From assembly GCA_022592445.1 (NCBI GenBank), contig JABYQR010000020.1:62001-126000 (forward strand): 64,000 bases of DNA, read 5' to 3'. Below the pieces are notes generated by a model that saw only the letters and a program-made list of their open reading frames with translations, made no database searches and was not told where the DNA came from. The stretch is from Cytidiella melzeri (lineage: Eukaryota; Basidiomycota; Agaricomycetes; Polyporales; Irpicaceae). This document shows positions 1-12,500 of the stretch, piece by piece (the stretch's first letter is position 1; every line of letters starts with the position of its first letter). A program made the translations under genes and the position numbers.

Positions 1-1
1 A

Positions 2-526
2 GGGCCTGGCATTGCGGCTGACAAGATCGAGAAGACTGACAGGGCATCGTCTCTCGCCCCGATTCCAGCCTCACAAGCGTACTTTGGGGCTTCTTTGTCT
101 CGTCGATGCACGCCTTCCCCGCTTAGACAGGCGCAGACAGTCAAAGAGATGTTGGAATCAGATAGGGAACGCAGTCGCAGTCGCACCACGACTTCAGGAC
201 CGAGCCGAGTAGAGACCCCTACGGCTGCAGAACGGGTCAGGGAAGGAAAAGCAACTACATCTACACAAGTGAAAGCTGCGCTCTTACCCGCTCACGAGCT
301 TAGGGTACCTCAAGCTGCTGAGCCGACGGTGGTCACACCGGTTATCATTGACTCTCCTCCGATCGTCAGGCTACAGAGTCTTGCTAACGCTACAGTCAAT
401 CCTCCAAAGGCATCTGTCTTGCAGCGACCGTCGACTATCTCTGGCACTCGGCAGCATTGGCCGACGTTGGACGAGGTTATCGCGTTCCGGTCCCACTCTG
501 CTTCAACTTCTGGTCATGGTTTGTGA
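2..526 (+). CDS. 3' end of a low-complexity protein gene (5' truncated by the window)
   Basis: The frame is open from base 2 to a TGA at 524-526, so about 174 C-terminal residues are visible and the start lies outside the window. The peptide is rich in Ser, Arg, Pro and Thr and looks disordered, with no recognisable domain. The first in-window ATG is not a convincing start because the frame runs through it. A GTGAGT at 523 and a TTTAG ending at 611 could form an 89-nt intron that replaces the TGA and moves the stop to 670-672; both ends are possible. Function is unknown. Confidence 0.5.
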   Translation, partial: GPGIAADKIEKTDRASSLAPIPASQAYFGASLSRRCTPSPLRQAQTVKEMLESDRERSRSRTTTSGPSRVETPTAAERVREGKATTSTQVKAALLPAHELRVPQAAEPTVVTPVIIDSPPIVRLQSLANATVNPPKASVLQRPSTISGTRQHWPTLDEVIAFRSHSASTSGHGL

Positions 527-709
527 GTGTTGGTGGGGGCGTTTTGTATGCATGGGTGGATGGTCTCCTCAAACTACATGTGATAACTTTCCTTTTTTCC
601 TCTGCCTTTAGCGATACCTTTTATTCTTCGTACCGTACGCAGCGTATAGTGATTTACAGTAAGTTCGCGTGATTTATTTTGTAGATCCAGACGATATTAT
701 GCCACTTTG

Positions 710-1992
710 TTACACCGATATATCAGAACTTAGGAGCAGATAACGAGTGCATGACAGCGTCGCATGGAACGCCCGCGCTCGTCCTTTGACGACGACCTCT
801 ATAATGCCTCGCCTGTCCCATGCTCCATGCGCATCCCGTATATGGGCTTCTATCTCTGCCCTCGAATCTATCAACGCGTCACCGCTGAAGGTGTATACGA
901 CTCGCGACAGCTTGGCGAACTTGTCGTCATGTAAACAGGGAAGCCATTCCGAGACGGCGAACTCCGCAAACTCGGTGAGGCGGACGAACAGAAATTCGAA
1001 GAAGAGCTCTTCTACGCCGCTGCCTGAGACGCCAAGGAGAAAGTGTCGAATGTACATCCCGTGGCCCAGTTGCATCGGGGTTTTAGGGCGTATGAGAAGG
1101 TCTTTCAAGGTGAGAGACTGCAGGTTTGGGGCCATAGGTAGAGTGCGCAGGGCTTGCCGAAAATCTTGAGAGTACATGAGTGGAGTAGAGGCTAAATGGT
1201 GGGAAGGGACTCACGTACAGTGAAACCGTGAATGGTTATGTGAAGTAGATTGCTGTGAACTACATCTGGCTTGGATACTAGTAGGGACCGCGATCTAGTA
1301 GACTCGAGGTCATTCGCGTCGAGTTCTAGCACTTCCAATCGCTGTATGCTCTCGTCGCGAAGTAGGAATGGTACAATGCTGGAATCCGTCGTTGTGGCGC
1401 GCAATGCACGCAGTTTCGGCAGCGTAAACGGAGGCACCATCTTGTTCAATTCATCCTGCACAGCATGTATGTACCCATATTTCCAGAACGTCGAATGCAT
1501 GGTGAGATATTGCAGTTGTGGGAAAGCATTGAAGAGGGCTAGGATCTGTATAGGTGTATCAAACTGTGCGCCAGTCAGCGTAAGCTGAGTGACGATCTGA
1601 GACGCTTTACAGTCTTGGAAGGGGAGTGTCGTTGGAGTGTGAATGGTGAATGCCAGTGAGTCAAGAGATAAGTGTTGCAACGCTGTCAAATGCATCAAAA
1701 TGGCGGCCTGCTGGCTTAGATCCACACTAGGGTGAATGAGACCCGGATTCTCCGATGCCGAGAACTTTACTCGTCGGACTGCAGAGGCCTTCAACGGAGA
1801 GTTTGCGAGTTCTCGGAGGATATCGTCGTAGGTATCTTTCCGAATGACGAGGTGTCGAAACGTCCTTTTCGTGCCTACGTGGAGGAGCGCGCGAGAGCTG
1901 AGACAGCACGCCAGAAGAGTCTCCGAATCCTCGACGAAGCCCACTATGCTGTCGAGGATCTCCTGCGGGAATACAGGATCCGGCAAAGACAT
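710..1992 (-). CDS. F-box/LRR-like protein, tandem copy 1
   Basis: Two exons, complement(join(710..1164,1215..1992)), give about 410 residues; the 50-nt intron has a GTGAGT donor. The N-terminus carries an F-box-like helix set (FPQEILDSIVGFVED, then LLACCLSSRALL), the usual opening of agaricomycete F-box proteins. Weak leucine-rich beta/alpha repeats follow, for example LTALQHLSLDSL and FPQLQYLTMHS. Such proteins normally link a target to Skp1-Cullin1 ubiquitin ligases; the target is unknown here. The start is the ATG at 1992, but the frame stays open upstream and a short 5' exon like that of copy 3 is possible. Copies 2 and 3 lie directly downstream on the same strand with the same intron position. 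Confidence 0.8.
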
Positions 1993-2504
1993 GGTTTGTA
2001 CGCTTCTCTCAACGCCCACCAATCTCAAATTGGCGAGAGTTTGACCTGGCCACTAGTAAATGCAAAAGATCTCGTTAGCAGGTAGTCAAACAATGCAGAC
2101 ACCGCATACCGTGCAGAGTTTAGATAGCGAACTGATGGTAGTCCTTTAAACGTGGTGGTAGTCTGAGAACAAGACGCAACACAACAGTTTGTAGCTATAT
2201 TCCCAGGCTAGCCGCCTTACATGTTAGTTACAGTAACTAACACGGTTCGGCGTGTGCATTCCCTCGTCGAGGCGCTGTGGGCCGTAAATTGCAAGAGACC
2301 CCTGGCTTGCTCAAGCTTTTAGTGCTTCCGCGGTGTGGCTTATTTGTATACATACCGTGTAACTTTCTGAACTCGTCGGTTCCCGCTCGATTCCACGCAT
2401 CAGGAACGAATGGCAGAGGTCGTACATCAGAAACTGCAGATGTCACTACTGTAGATTGCAATGTGAGAAGTCGAAATCAGGTTTCACAAAACAACGCACT
2501 GTTC
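1993..2504. other. Gene-free spacer between F-box copies 1 and 2
   Basis: This holds the presumed promoter and 5' leader of F-box copy 1, including a relic of the upstream exon/intron seen in copy 3 (a GTATGC donor on the minus strand near 2105). I see no other gene. Confidence 0.5.
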
Positions 2505-3725
2505 ATCATCGCCCAGCCTTGACAACTACCCCGAAGACACGACGCTTGTCCCATTTTTCATGCGCCTCTAGAACACGTGCCGTAATCTTTGCTTTCGCAT
2601 TCGTCAACTTGACACTGGCGACCGTAGCCATACCGGTACAGGTGTACACCACGTGCGACAGTTTGAGCCATCAGCAGGGAAGCCACTCTGAGCCGGCGAA
2701 CTCTGCCGCAAAGTCGTTGGTGTGGACGCGCTTAAAGTTGAAGAAGAGCTCCTCCACGCCGCTGCCTGAGACTGCAAGCAGGCACTGCCAGATCCACACC
2801 CGTGGCCCAGTCTCTGCAAGCCAAGACGTTGCATGACTATCTCAATCAAGATGGGGGACTTCAGGTTTGGTGTCATCGGTCCGAGGAACTCGAGGCTAAA
2901 TATGAGCCTAGTCATAGATAGGGTCGGCATGGCGTTCAGGCGGTAATCTGGTGAGTACATCAGTGGGGGTGTTACGGTTGGATTGCTCGGGAAGAAACTG
3001 TTACTGTGAACGACTTTGTGAAGTAAAGCGCACCTAGAATGGACAGGGCCCTCCATTTAGAGCTGCTGCCATGGACTTCGAGTCCTAGAACATCACTTGT
3101 TGTACATATTATCTCGCCGGAAAGCAGGTACGGTACGATGATGTGACTTGCCATTGGAACGTCTAACGCAGACAGTTGCAGCCACCGGAACGGAGGCAGC
3201 ATCTTGTTCAAGTCATCCTGTACGACAGTTCTTAGATTGCCAGGATGCCGAATGCAAAGTGAGAAAGTGGGAAGGCATTGAGGATGGCTAGGATGTGTAG
3301 AGGGGTATCAAAAACATTAGCGTAAGCTTAGTGGAAATCTGAGACACGCTGCGGTCTTGGAAGGGGACTGTCGAAGAAGTGAAAATGTCGAACGTCTGTG
3401 AGCGGATAGAGAGGTGCTGGGGCTTCGTCAAATGCACCATAATCGCCCCAAGCTGGTTTTATCCATAGTAGCGTTGAATTCATCCTTTGCTGGCAAGAAA
3501 CATAGGCGTAGAGCTGTAAAGGCCTTGAGCGGAGAATTTACAAGTTCTCGGACAATGTCGTCGTAGGTGTCTTTCCGTATGAAGAGATGTCGGAACGTCC
3601 TTTTCGTGCCTGTAGAGGAGCGCGCGAGAGCTGAGACAGCACACTAGAAGGGTCTTGAGATTCTCGACGAAGCCAGCTATGTGGTCGAGGATCTCCTGTG
3701 GAAAGACAGAATCCGCAAAAGACAT
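2505..3725 (-). pseudogene. Broken F-box/LRR gene, tandem copy 2
   Basis: The minus strand opens with an intact F-box start (ATG at 3725, then FPQEILDHIAGFVEN). Near 3610 it has two bases fewer than copy 1, which throws it out of frame; the downstream peptide matches the shifted frame of copy 1. Further LRR-like pieces matching copy 1 appear in other frames at about 3211-2972 and 2880-2510, and the 3' end lines up with the stop region of copy 3. A stretch around 3430-3480 also looks deleted. This is a decayed paralogue and is unlikely to make a full protein. A truncated 81-residue product from 3725 to 3480 could still be translated. Confidence 0.75.
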
Positions 3726-4171
3726 GACTGCCCGGGAACCGACCTGTCGAATGTCGGCGAGAGTCTTGCCTAGTAATAGCCTATGTAGATGAGAGATCTC
3801 ATTAGCAATTCAAGACAGCACATACAATACAAACTCAGAGTAGCGGACTGCTTTTCGAACGTGGTGGTTTGTGAACAAGAGGCGGTAGAGTGGCTCGCGC
3901 TTAGGCTGCGCCCGCCGTAGCACTCACCGCGACTATATTGCTCAATCGCATACATATAGACATACAGCGCAGGGTTCACGTACAGATGAGAAATGCAGGA
4001 TTTATCCGTAGCTAATAGACGACATCCCATTGCACGTTCATGAACACCAGGAAACAAACTCAAGGGCCATTGGCAGTCGCAATTGTGAACACTACTCAGA
4101 GCCAGATTATTATATGCCAGAGCAGTGGAGGATTCCTCTAGCTACGAAAAAGAAAACCTACGCACAATTCA
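3726..4171. other. Spacer between F-box copies 2 and 3
   Basis: This contains the former 5' region of copy 2 and the 3' flank of copy 3. No gene or clear element is visible. Confidence 0.4.
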
Positions 4172-5524
4172 TCATCGCCCGAACCTGACAATCACCTCAA
4201 CGACATCATTAGCACTTTTGTGCCAAGCTTTGTGAGCATGCAAGATGAGGGCCGTAATTTCTGCTTCAGCATCCATCAACGCCGCATCTTTGAAGGAGTA
4301 TATGACACGCGACATCTTTGCAAACTTGTCGAGACAGAGAGAGGAAAACCATTCTAGAGAGGCAATATCCGCAATGCCACTGAGGCTGGCTCTCTCAAAC
4401 TCGAAGATGAGCTCCTCTAAGTCGTTGGCCTTTACAGCGCGGAGAAAGGGCGAAGCGAACGACCCATGGACGGTTGGACGTGCATGTTCAGAGCGGAAGA
4501 GCGTGATGCTGAAGGCAAGCGATTTCAGGTTTGGGGTCGCAGGTAGTGGCGGAAGGTTGTCTTGACTATCTAGTAGGTGAGTACGTGAGTGGAGTACTAG
4601 CGGCTGATCTCATGAGCACGAGGGACTTACAAAAGTCGTATATATAGAAGGTCAAATGGTGTAAATTTTCAGACACTACGTCTTCCTTCCACCATGTACA
4701 ATGATAAGACTCCATAGGTGCCTCAAGCCCAAGCACTTCCAACCGTCGTATGTCTTCGTCGCATGACAAAAGTCGTGCAATGTCAAAATTCGTGCTTCTG
4801 ACATCTAATGCGCGCAGGCTTGGCTTGTTGAACGGTGGATCCATGGTGTCCAACTCGCTCCATAAAGGAGCGTCTCTCCAGAAAACGGTACGCATGGCGA
4901 GAGTTTGCAGGTTTGGAAATGCATTGATGAGAGCTAGGACGTGTACAGGGGATTGGAAGAGTGTGAACGTCAGCGTAAGTCGAGTGACAATACGCGAAAC
5001 GGCACAGCCTTGCAATGGGACTGTTGGAGAAGCGGAATTATCGAAGAACTGTGACAGGACGGAAAAGTGGTTGACGTTAGTCAAATACGGCAATAGTGCC
5101 GCAGCTTCGTTCAATGGGACAACCGTATGAGCAGGGTTAGCCTTCGGATTATAGAGTGTAATGCGTCTGACCGCATAGGCTTTCAGAGGAGAGCTGGAGA
5201 GTTCTCGGAGGATGTCTTCGAATGTATCTCGCTGGACATAGAGATGTCGTAACGTCATATTCGTGGCCATGCGGAGGAGCGTACGGGAGCTGAGGGAGCA
5301 TGCTAGAAGAGTCTCTGGATCTTCGACAAGGCTCACAATGTAGTCGAGGATCTCCTGTGGAAGTACATGTACAGGATGCGTTGAAGGCGCAGCCTGCACT
5401 CTTCTTCCGACGTCCACCCGGTCGGTGAGAGTCTCGTTTTCTAGAGATAAGACGAATCTCCTAAGTGCCTAGGCAGACAGTCCTGACATCACATACCGTC
5501 AAAAGCAGGAATATCGAGCTGCAT
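4172..5524 (-). CDS. F-box/LRR-like protein, tandem copy 3
   Basis: Three exons, complement(join(4172..4569,4631..5440,5497..5524)), give about 411 residues. The first exon is 28 nt (ATG at 5524) and joins through a 56-nt GTATGT...TCTCTAG intron; no ATG exists in the open frame of exon 2 before the F-box, which is why this start was chosen. The F-box reads LPQEILDYIVSLVEDPETLL and then SLSSRTLL. LRR-like segments follow (YLTNVNHFSVLS, FPNLQTLAMRTVFW). The last intron (4570-4630) sits at the same place as in copy 1, and the C-terminal exon is clearly homologous (EAEITALILHAHKAW). It probably acts as an SCF ubiquitin-ligase adaptor; the substrate is unknown. Confidence 0.8.
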
Positions 5525-5720
5525 AATAGCTCGTGGGCGAGCAAGTAGAGGACGAAATGCTACAGCTACACGGACGAGTTCAAGTGGTAACCCGGCCAGG
5601 CAGAATTATATTCGTGGTTGGCGTCTAACGCCGTAACGTCGCATTTCTTTTTTTTTCATAAATATTGAAAGTCGCATTACGTCACGACGCGTTTCATCGT
5701 ACATCCAAAGTGGGCGGGGA

Positions 5721-5727
5721 TATATGA
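5721..5727 (+). promoter_or_regulatory. TATA-like site before the branching enzyme gene
   Basis: TATATGA lies about 85 bases upstream of the chosen ATG at 5808, directly after a GC-rich stretch. The 283-bp interval 5525-5807 must serve as a divergent promoter for F-box copy 3 and the branching enzyme. Confidence 0.35.
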
Positions 5728-5807
5728 TCTTCAACACTCAGCCCTTGCACAAAGTCGTTTCGTCTTCGACAGCCACCATCTCGCTCCCCAACTGTGGAAA
5801 ACCAAAA

Positions 5808-8229
5808 ATGTCCACTCAGGCTCTCGACGGTAAGACCGTTCTCGACGTCGATCCCTGGCTCAAGGACCAGGTGCCTGCCATCCTGCACCGTCATGAGCTC
5901 TTTAGCAAGTGGAAGAACACCATCATCGAAACGGAGGGTGGATACGACTCATTCATGACGGGTTATCACAAGATGGGCCTCAATGTGCAGCCCGACAACT
6001 CTGTCATTTACAGAGAGTGGGCACCTAACGCGAAAGAGGCTGTTTTGATTGGAGATTTCAGTGAGCAATTCCTAGCATGTTTTTGACGCGTTGTCCCGAT
6101 GGGTTTTCATCAGACAAATGGAATCGTATCTCGCACCCTATGACTAAGAACGAGTATGGTGTCTGGGAGATCACTGTGCCGCCGAAACCCCAGGGCGAAT
6201 GTCCCATTCCTCACGACTCCAAAGTCAAGGTTAGTACTCGACAGCCTCAAGCACACCTTTGTTGACTTGCATACGTGTTGTTCAAAGGTTTCGTTCATTC
6301 TGCCGCACGGCGCACGCATAGAGCGGATTCCTGCATGGATTACACGCGTCACTCAAGACTTGTCCGCTTCTCCAGTGTACGATGCGCGCTTCTGGAATCC
6401 ACCGGAGACAGAGCGTTACAAGTTCAAGAACAAGAGCCCCCCTCAGCCGAAGAGTGCTCGTATCTATGAGGCACACGTCGGTATCTCCACGTCCGAGCTG
6501 AGAGTCGGTACGTACAAGGAGTTTACAAGAGACACGCTCCCTCGAATCCACGCCCTCGGCTACAACATCATCCAGCTCATGGCTGTCATGGAGCACGCTT
6601 ATTACGCATGTAAGTAGTTCATTGGCTATGTCAAGACGTCGCCTGATGGCTCGATGATTATAGCCTTCGGCTACCAGATCACGAGCTTCTTCGCCGCCAG
6701 TTCTCGCTACGGAACACCCGAAGAGCTCAAAGAGCTCATTGATACCGCACATGGTCTAGGAATTACTGTGCTTCTAGACATGGTTCACTCCCACGCGTGC
6801 AAAAACGTTTTGGACGGTATTAACCAGTACGATGGCAGCGACCACCTGTATTTCCACGAAGGCAGCAAGGGCCGCCACGAGCTCTGGGACAGTCGCTTGT
6901 TCAACTATGGACACCACGAAGTTTTGCGTTTCCTGATGAGTAACCTGAAGTTTTGGATGGAGGAGTATCAGTTCGACGGCTTTCGCTTTGACGGTGTTAC
7001 TAGCATGATGTATACCCACCACGGCATTGGCGCAGGATTTTCTGGCGGGTACCACGAATACTTTGGAGACTCTGTGGATCTGGAAGCAGTGATCTACCTC
7101 ATGCTAGTCAGTACACTCATAATCCTCGTTGCTGCCGATGCATTACAATGATTCGATAGGCGAACGATGCCCTACATACCCTTTATCCCAATTCCATCAC
7201 TATTGCGGAGGATGTGTCCGGGATGCCTCTGCTTTGTACTCCAGTGTCAAAGGGAGGTATTGGATTCGACTACCGTTTGTCCATGGCCATTCCCGACATG
7301 TGGATCAAATTGCTCAAGCATAAAAAGGACGACGAGTGGGATATGGCCAACATCGTTCATACTCTTGTCAACCGTCGCCATGGAGAGAAGAGTATCGCAT
7401 ATGCTGAAAGTCACGACCAAGCTCTCGTCGGAGATAAAACCATCGCGTTCTGGCTCATGGACAAGGAGATGTACACCAACATGTCTGATTTGACGGAGTT
7501 GACGCCTGTCATTTCGCGAGGTATTGCGCTGCACAAGATGATTCGGTGAGTCGTCATTGCAACGAAAGTCAACATATCTCATCCCTACTGTGAAGCTTTT
7601 TGGTACACTCGCTGGGAGGCGAAGGTTACCTCAACTTCGAGGGTAACGAGTTTGGACATCCAGAGGTGAGTTGCGTTCTGGAGATGGAAAAATGTGCACT
7701 GATGGAACAAAAATACAGTGGCTTGACTTTCCCCGTGAGGGCAACGGCAACTCATTTCACTACGCGCGTCGTCAATGGGGCATAGTTGACAACAAGGACC
7801 TGCGTTACAAGTATCTGAATGATTTCGACAGGGAGATGAACCTACTTGAAGAGAAGTACGGCTGGCTCGCGGCTCCCCAGGCGTACGTCTCGTTGAAGCA
7901 TGAAGTGGACAAGATGATTGTGTTCGAGCGCGCTGGTCTGCTTTTTATCTTCAACTTCCACCCCACAAACTCCTTTACGGACTATCGCGTCGGAGTCGAT
8001 GTCGCCGGAGAGTACCACGTCGTGTTGTCCAGCGATGAGAAGCGCTTTGGTGGTTTCGACAACATTGATATGACGACCAAGTACGTTACGACTGCGATGG
8101 AGTGGAACAACAGGAAGAACTGGATACAGGTGTGCCGCTTTGTGCTCCCACTGTCCCATAATCTTGTGTTCAGTTCTCAAGCAGGTGTACATTCCGAGCA
8201 GGTCGTGCATGGTTTTGGCATTGAAGTAG
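5808..8229 (+). CDS. GLC3: 1,4-alpha-glucan (glycogen) branching enzyme
   Basis: Eight exons (5808..6060, 6114..6229, 6288..6609, 6664..7106, 7160..7545, 7596..7665, 7719..8129, 8185..8229) encode 681 residues, normal for eukaryotic branching enzymes. The enzyme cuts alpha-1,4 glucan chains and rejoins them as alpha-1,6 branches during glycogen synthesis in the cytosol. Visible are the CBM48-like N-terminal part ([18 protein letters not shown]), the GH13 core with YYASFGYQ and DMVHSH, and the catalytic triad: Asp340 in FRFDGV, Glu395 in IAEDVSG and Asp464 in [24 protein letters not shown] and a C-terminal all-beta domain follow. The ATG at 5808 is preferred over upstream in-frame codons because MSTQALDG matches a cytosolic start. 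Confidence 0.96.
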
Positions 8230-9542
8230 AACGCAACTCTGGAGCGCGGAATAATTGGTTATGGGGAAACATCAGCAAACTCGTCTCGTCAAATTCCATC
8301 GATAATGACTGCACTTGTACATATGAATTCGAAGCTGTAAGCTCAACGTTGAAGACCAAGTCTGAACGGGATATAAGACTCGGGTTTTAGCGGTGGGCGC
8401 GGCGGGGTAGCCACGCGAGAGTCAATGCCCTGAGACAGTCGCCAGATTTTTTGCTTTGAATGGAGATTGGAGGCCTTTGGGCACCAGATACAGCCTATGC
8501 AGTCTCGGTTCCGGTCGTTTAGGAGGCAACTCAAAACCCAGGCTGATGGTTTGAGGGATTCCCCCAGTGGCCGCAAAATCTGTTCAACTGGCATCGTGCC
8601 TACTCGGAGCTACTGGCGAGCCGATGATTTGGACTGGGGTGTAATCTTTCGTTTTTTGCCTGACCCTCTCAACCTAGCGACGCGAGAACGAAAGATCCGG
8701 TCATGGGTTTAGAATTAGAGCGCACGTTTTTTGCTGTGTCACTCCTCGCGATCAGGGTAAAGAGCGTATCCCCCATAATAACGTCTGTGAACGAGACTAG
8801 AGCGAATGGTGCGCGAAATCCAATTGACGGCGTCGTTAGTGTGCGAGTAGGTCACTTCTCGGCAGCTCGGCACGTAGCAAAGAAACGTCCTTTGTGGCGT
8901 AGTACTAGGCGATGCGTCGGTGCAGGCGCATTTTTCCCGCCGTGTTTCGAGTGCGTTTCCGCCGAACATGAGGCTTGAGGCTCAGATTTGCATTGATAGA
9001 TAATCTTTGACAATATGGGCTGTTTGTTTTTCATTCATGATCACAAGATTTAATTGCCCAAGCCTACTACTTGTAACCCTGCAACGACCAGACGTTCAGC
9101 TAACGCTTCACTGACACACCGCGTTATCATATTTTCAATTCGGATTGTCGCAATACGCGCCCCCAAAAACGTCTGGGTACGAGACTATGCGCCCCATGGA
9201 CCTCTGTGAACGAGACTAGGGTATCTACTGAACGTCTGGGAACGAGCCCAGTGTATCTACTGAATGTTTTTGAGGGTGATGAACCATCCGTAGCGGGGTC
9301 TCCTGATCGTATTGAGAAGAGGAGCGCGGTGTCTCCTGAACATCTAGGACGAGACTAGAGAGGGGTCTAAACATATTCATGAAGATTTCCCATCCATTAC
9401 ACCATATTAGGAGTAGATCATCTCAGCCGATTGCAAATTTCACCACATTGCTAAATAGAGAGCGCGTTCGACGTCCACTGGCCAGTGCCAGTGCATCCGC
9501 TCAGGCTCACTCCTCGCATAGCTCATCTTCTCTTCCTCCACC
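8230..9542. other. 1.3-kb intergenic region with degenerate short repeats
   Basis: No convincing gene is present; the ORFs on both strands are short and overlap in conflicting frames. A core resembling GAACGAGACTAG occurs near 8788 and again in a cluster at 9170-9360. The right end must hold the promoter of the peptidase gene that starts at 9543. Confidence 0.45.
9200..9263 (+). repeat. Two 32-bp direct repeats
   Basis: Units at 9200-9231 and 9232-9263 lie head to tail. They share the pattern AC-TCTG-GAACGAG followed by GTATCTACTGA. Less similar relatives are found near 8783, 9170 and 9345. Confidence 0.6.
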
Positions 9543-12500
9543 ATGAACGACGACAAGCAGCCGTTGCTGCCTGAGAAGGCCGCAGAAGGCTTCCCTCTGC
9601 ATGTCCCTGCGCCTCCTACGAAAGCTCGCGTACTCAAGAGTCGTTTGTCCAAAGGACTCAAGTACCTCGCTATCTCGTCTCTTCTGTGTCTCACAGTCTA
9701 CCAATACGTCAGGCCGTTCAACTCTGAAACCAAGGGAGGCGCGAACCGCTCTACCTCGCAGCCTCACTGCCAGGCTCGTCCAGGGAATCGCCCGCACAGG
9801 CCCACCCTCGACAGGAAGGCTACTGAGCAGCTATTCTTGTAAGTTACTTTGCATGATCTATGCTGTTCACGGCGATTTGTGACTTACAGTGCTGGTGCTC
9901 AGGTCCATTCCCAACCCGGCCAGTGCTATGGAAGCGTCACGCAAGTTCGCCTCCAAGCCACACCTGGCTGGGACTACGCAAGATTTCGAGACCGCCAAGG
10001 ACTTCTTGGCTCTGTTGCAGCAGGAGCTCGGCGCATCTGCTCCCACTGAACGAGGCCTCCCCATCTACTCGGCTGGGACGGCAGAGTCTCGCAATGCAAC
10101 CCTTTCCATCACGTCGTTGACCAAGCCGACGGCGTGGATCGATGTCTATTACCCTCAGATGAACACCCCGCTCAAGCATAGCGTCGAGATTCTGGGTGAT
10201 GATGGTCATGTCTTATGGAGTGCTCCCCTAGAGGAGGTCGTGGACAAGACTGATCCCTACACGGCGGAGCATGTTAACGCTATCTCCGCCTTCCATGGAT
10301 TCAGCCGGTCGGGTGAGGTTCAAGGCAAGCTCGTATTCGCGAACTATGGTACTCAGCAGGACTACAAGGCTCTGGTTGAGCAAGGTACGTTGGTGCTTCG
10401 CATCACGGAGGACTCCGTAACTCAACGAGACATGTACAGGAGTGGACCTGGCTGGGAAAATCGTACTTGTCAAGTATGGTCGTATCTTCCGTGGACTCAA
10501 GGTAGGCTAACAGTCCGCTCGAACTGTACTATGCGTGGAGTGCTCAACCCGTCCTTACCCTGCTAGGTCAAAGGTGCTGAAGAGCTCGGTGCCGCCGGAG
10601 TCCTCATCTACTCTGACCCCAGCGATGACGGCTCTGTCACCGTAGAGAACGGCTATCTTTCGTAAGTCTGGGGCTATACCTGCTGATGCAATTTGGTCAT
10701 TGACAATCCCTTAGATATCCATATGGCCCAGCACGAAACCCTACTTCCGTCCAACGTGGCTCGGTCCAGTACCTGTCGTCCTATCCCGGTGATCCTACCA
10801 CCCCTGGCTACCCTTCGTACGAGAACAGCACTCGTACTGAGGGAGGGAATATCCCTTCTATCCCGAGCTTACCTCTGTCATGGGCAAATGCGCAAGTCCT
10901 CTTGCGTGAAATATCCGAGGGCGGCCTTAACCGCGTGGTTTCCTTCACCAACATGAGTATGTGCCACGACTATCTACACTTACGTGGCACTGACTTGATC
11001 ATAGTGGACACAAAGGTGACTCCTATCTGGAACACCATGGGTGTTATTCCTGGACATATCAAGAGCGAAGTCGTCGTGATCGGCAACCACCGGGATGGTG
11101 AGCTTCATTCCTACAGTGCACATACCACTTCACTGACGTCGATCATCAGCTTGGGTTAGGACCACTGTCTAGGATTGAGTGTACACTAGCTGACGGATAT
11201 ATAGGTCTTCGGAGCCACAGACCCATCTTCGGGAACTGCTTCGGTCCACGAAGTCGTCCGAGCCTTTGGTGCTCTCATCAAGCAAGGCTGGCAACCCTTG
11301 AGGACTATTGTCTTCGCAAGCTGGGATGCCGAAGAGGTAAACAGCCGCACTTCTGTTCTCCAGAATCGATCTGACCTTTGGTGCTTGTGCAGTACGGCCT
11401 GATTGGCAGCACTGAATGGGGCGAAGACTTCGCCGAGTTCATTGACAAACATGTCGTCGCTTACCTTAACGTCGGTAAGTCACCTCTCACAAGTATGTCA
11501 AGAGCGAAATTCATTTTTATTGCAGACTCGTCGGCTGCTGGGTCTCGCTTCCGACTCAATGCGTCCCCGTCTCTGGCACATCTCGTTCGCGGTGCTGCGG
11601 ATGACATTCCTCACCCCACAAAGCCCGGCTTGAGCTTGTGGGATGCCACGATGGATTCTGGTGTTCTGACAGGACCCGTTAAGGAAGAAGCCCTGGCCAC
11701 GTACGAGGCTGAACTCCAGCAACAACAAGCAGACTACCTCGGTGTGACGCCGCTTGGCTCTGGGAGCGACTACACGGTCTTCTTGCAGCACATCGGAGTT
11801 GCGAGCACGAATGGAGGTTTCGGCTCCACACTTCAAGATCCTGTGTACCATTACCATTCCATTTTCGACTCTGAGCGCTGGCAAGAATTGTACGGGGATC
11901 CTGGGTTCGTCAAGCATGTGAGTATATACCGTTCGGTAAGACATAGCGTCAGGAAGCTGAACACCGGTCCATAGGTGGCTGTTGCGAAGCATCTTGGGTT
12001 GACGGCTTTACGCTTGGCCGACTCCATCATTCTTCCTCTTAATACCACTCATTACTCGCTTCAGTTGGAGGCCTATCTCAACAAGTGGGTAGATTCTTGC
12101 TTAACGCTTGAAACTTCGCTCATCAGCTGTTAGAGCCGTATCTCTTGCCTCCGCTGCCTCATTTGACGTCGACTTCTCCTCGCTGAGGGAAGCCATCCGA
12201 TCCTTGCAAGCTGCGAGCGCGGTTGTGGACCAGGAGAAAGCCACTGCCGGGCGTGACTTACAGCGCATCATCGATGAGATCAACGTACCTACTAACGGTT
12301 GCCCGCTCAGCGCACCTCGCGGTCCCTGGAAGAATCATCGCGAGGCAGTCATGCGTGTTATCAAAGCCAATGCGAAGCTCGTCGCGTTCGAGAGGGGCTT
12401 CATCTCCAAGGATGGCATCAAGGACCGAGAGTGGTACAAGCATCTCGGTGTTGCTCCTGGCAAATGGCTGGGTACGTCCAACTATCCTGGTGGAGTGTGG

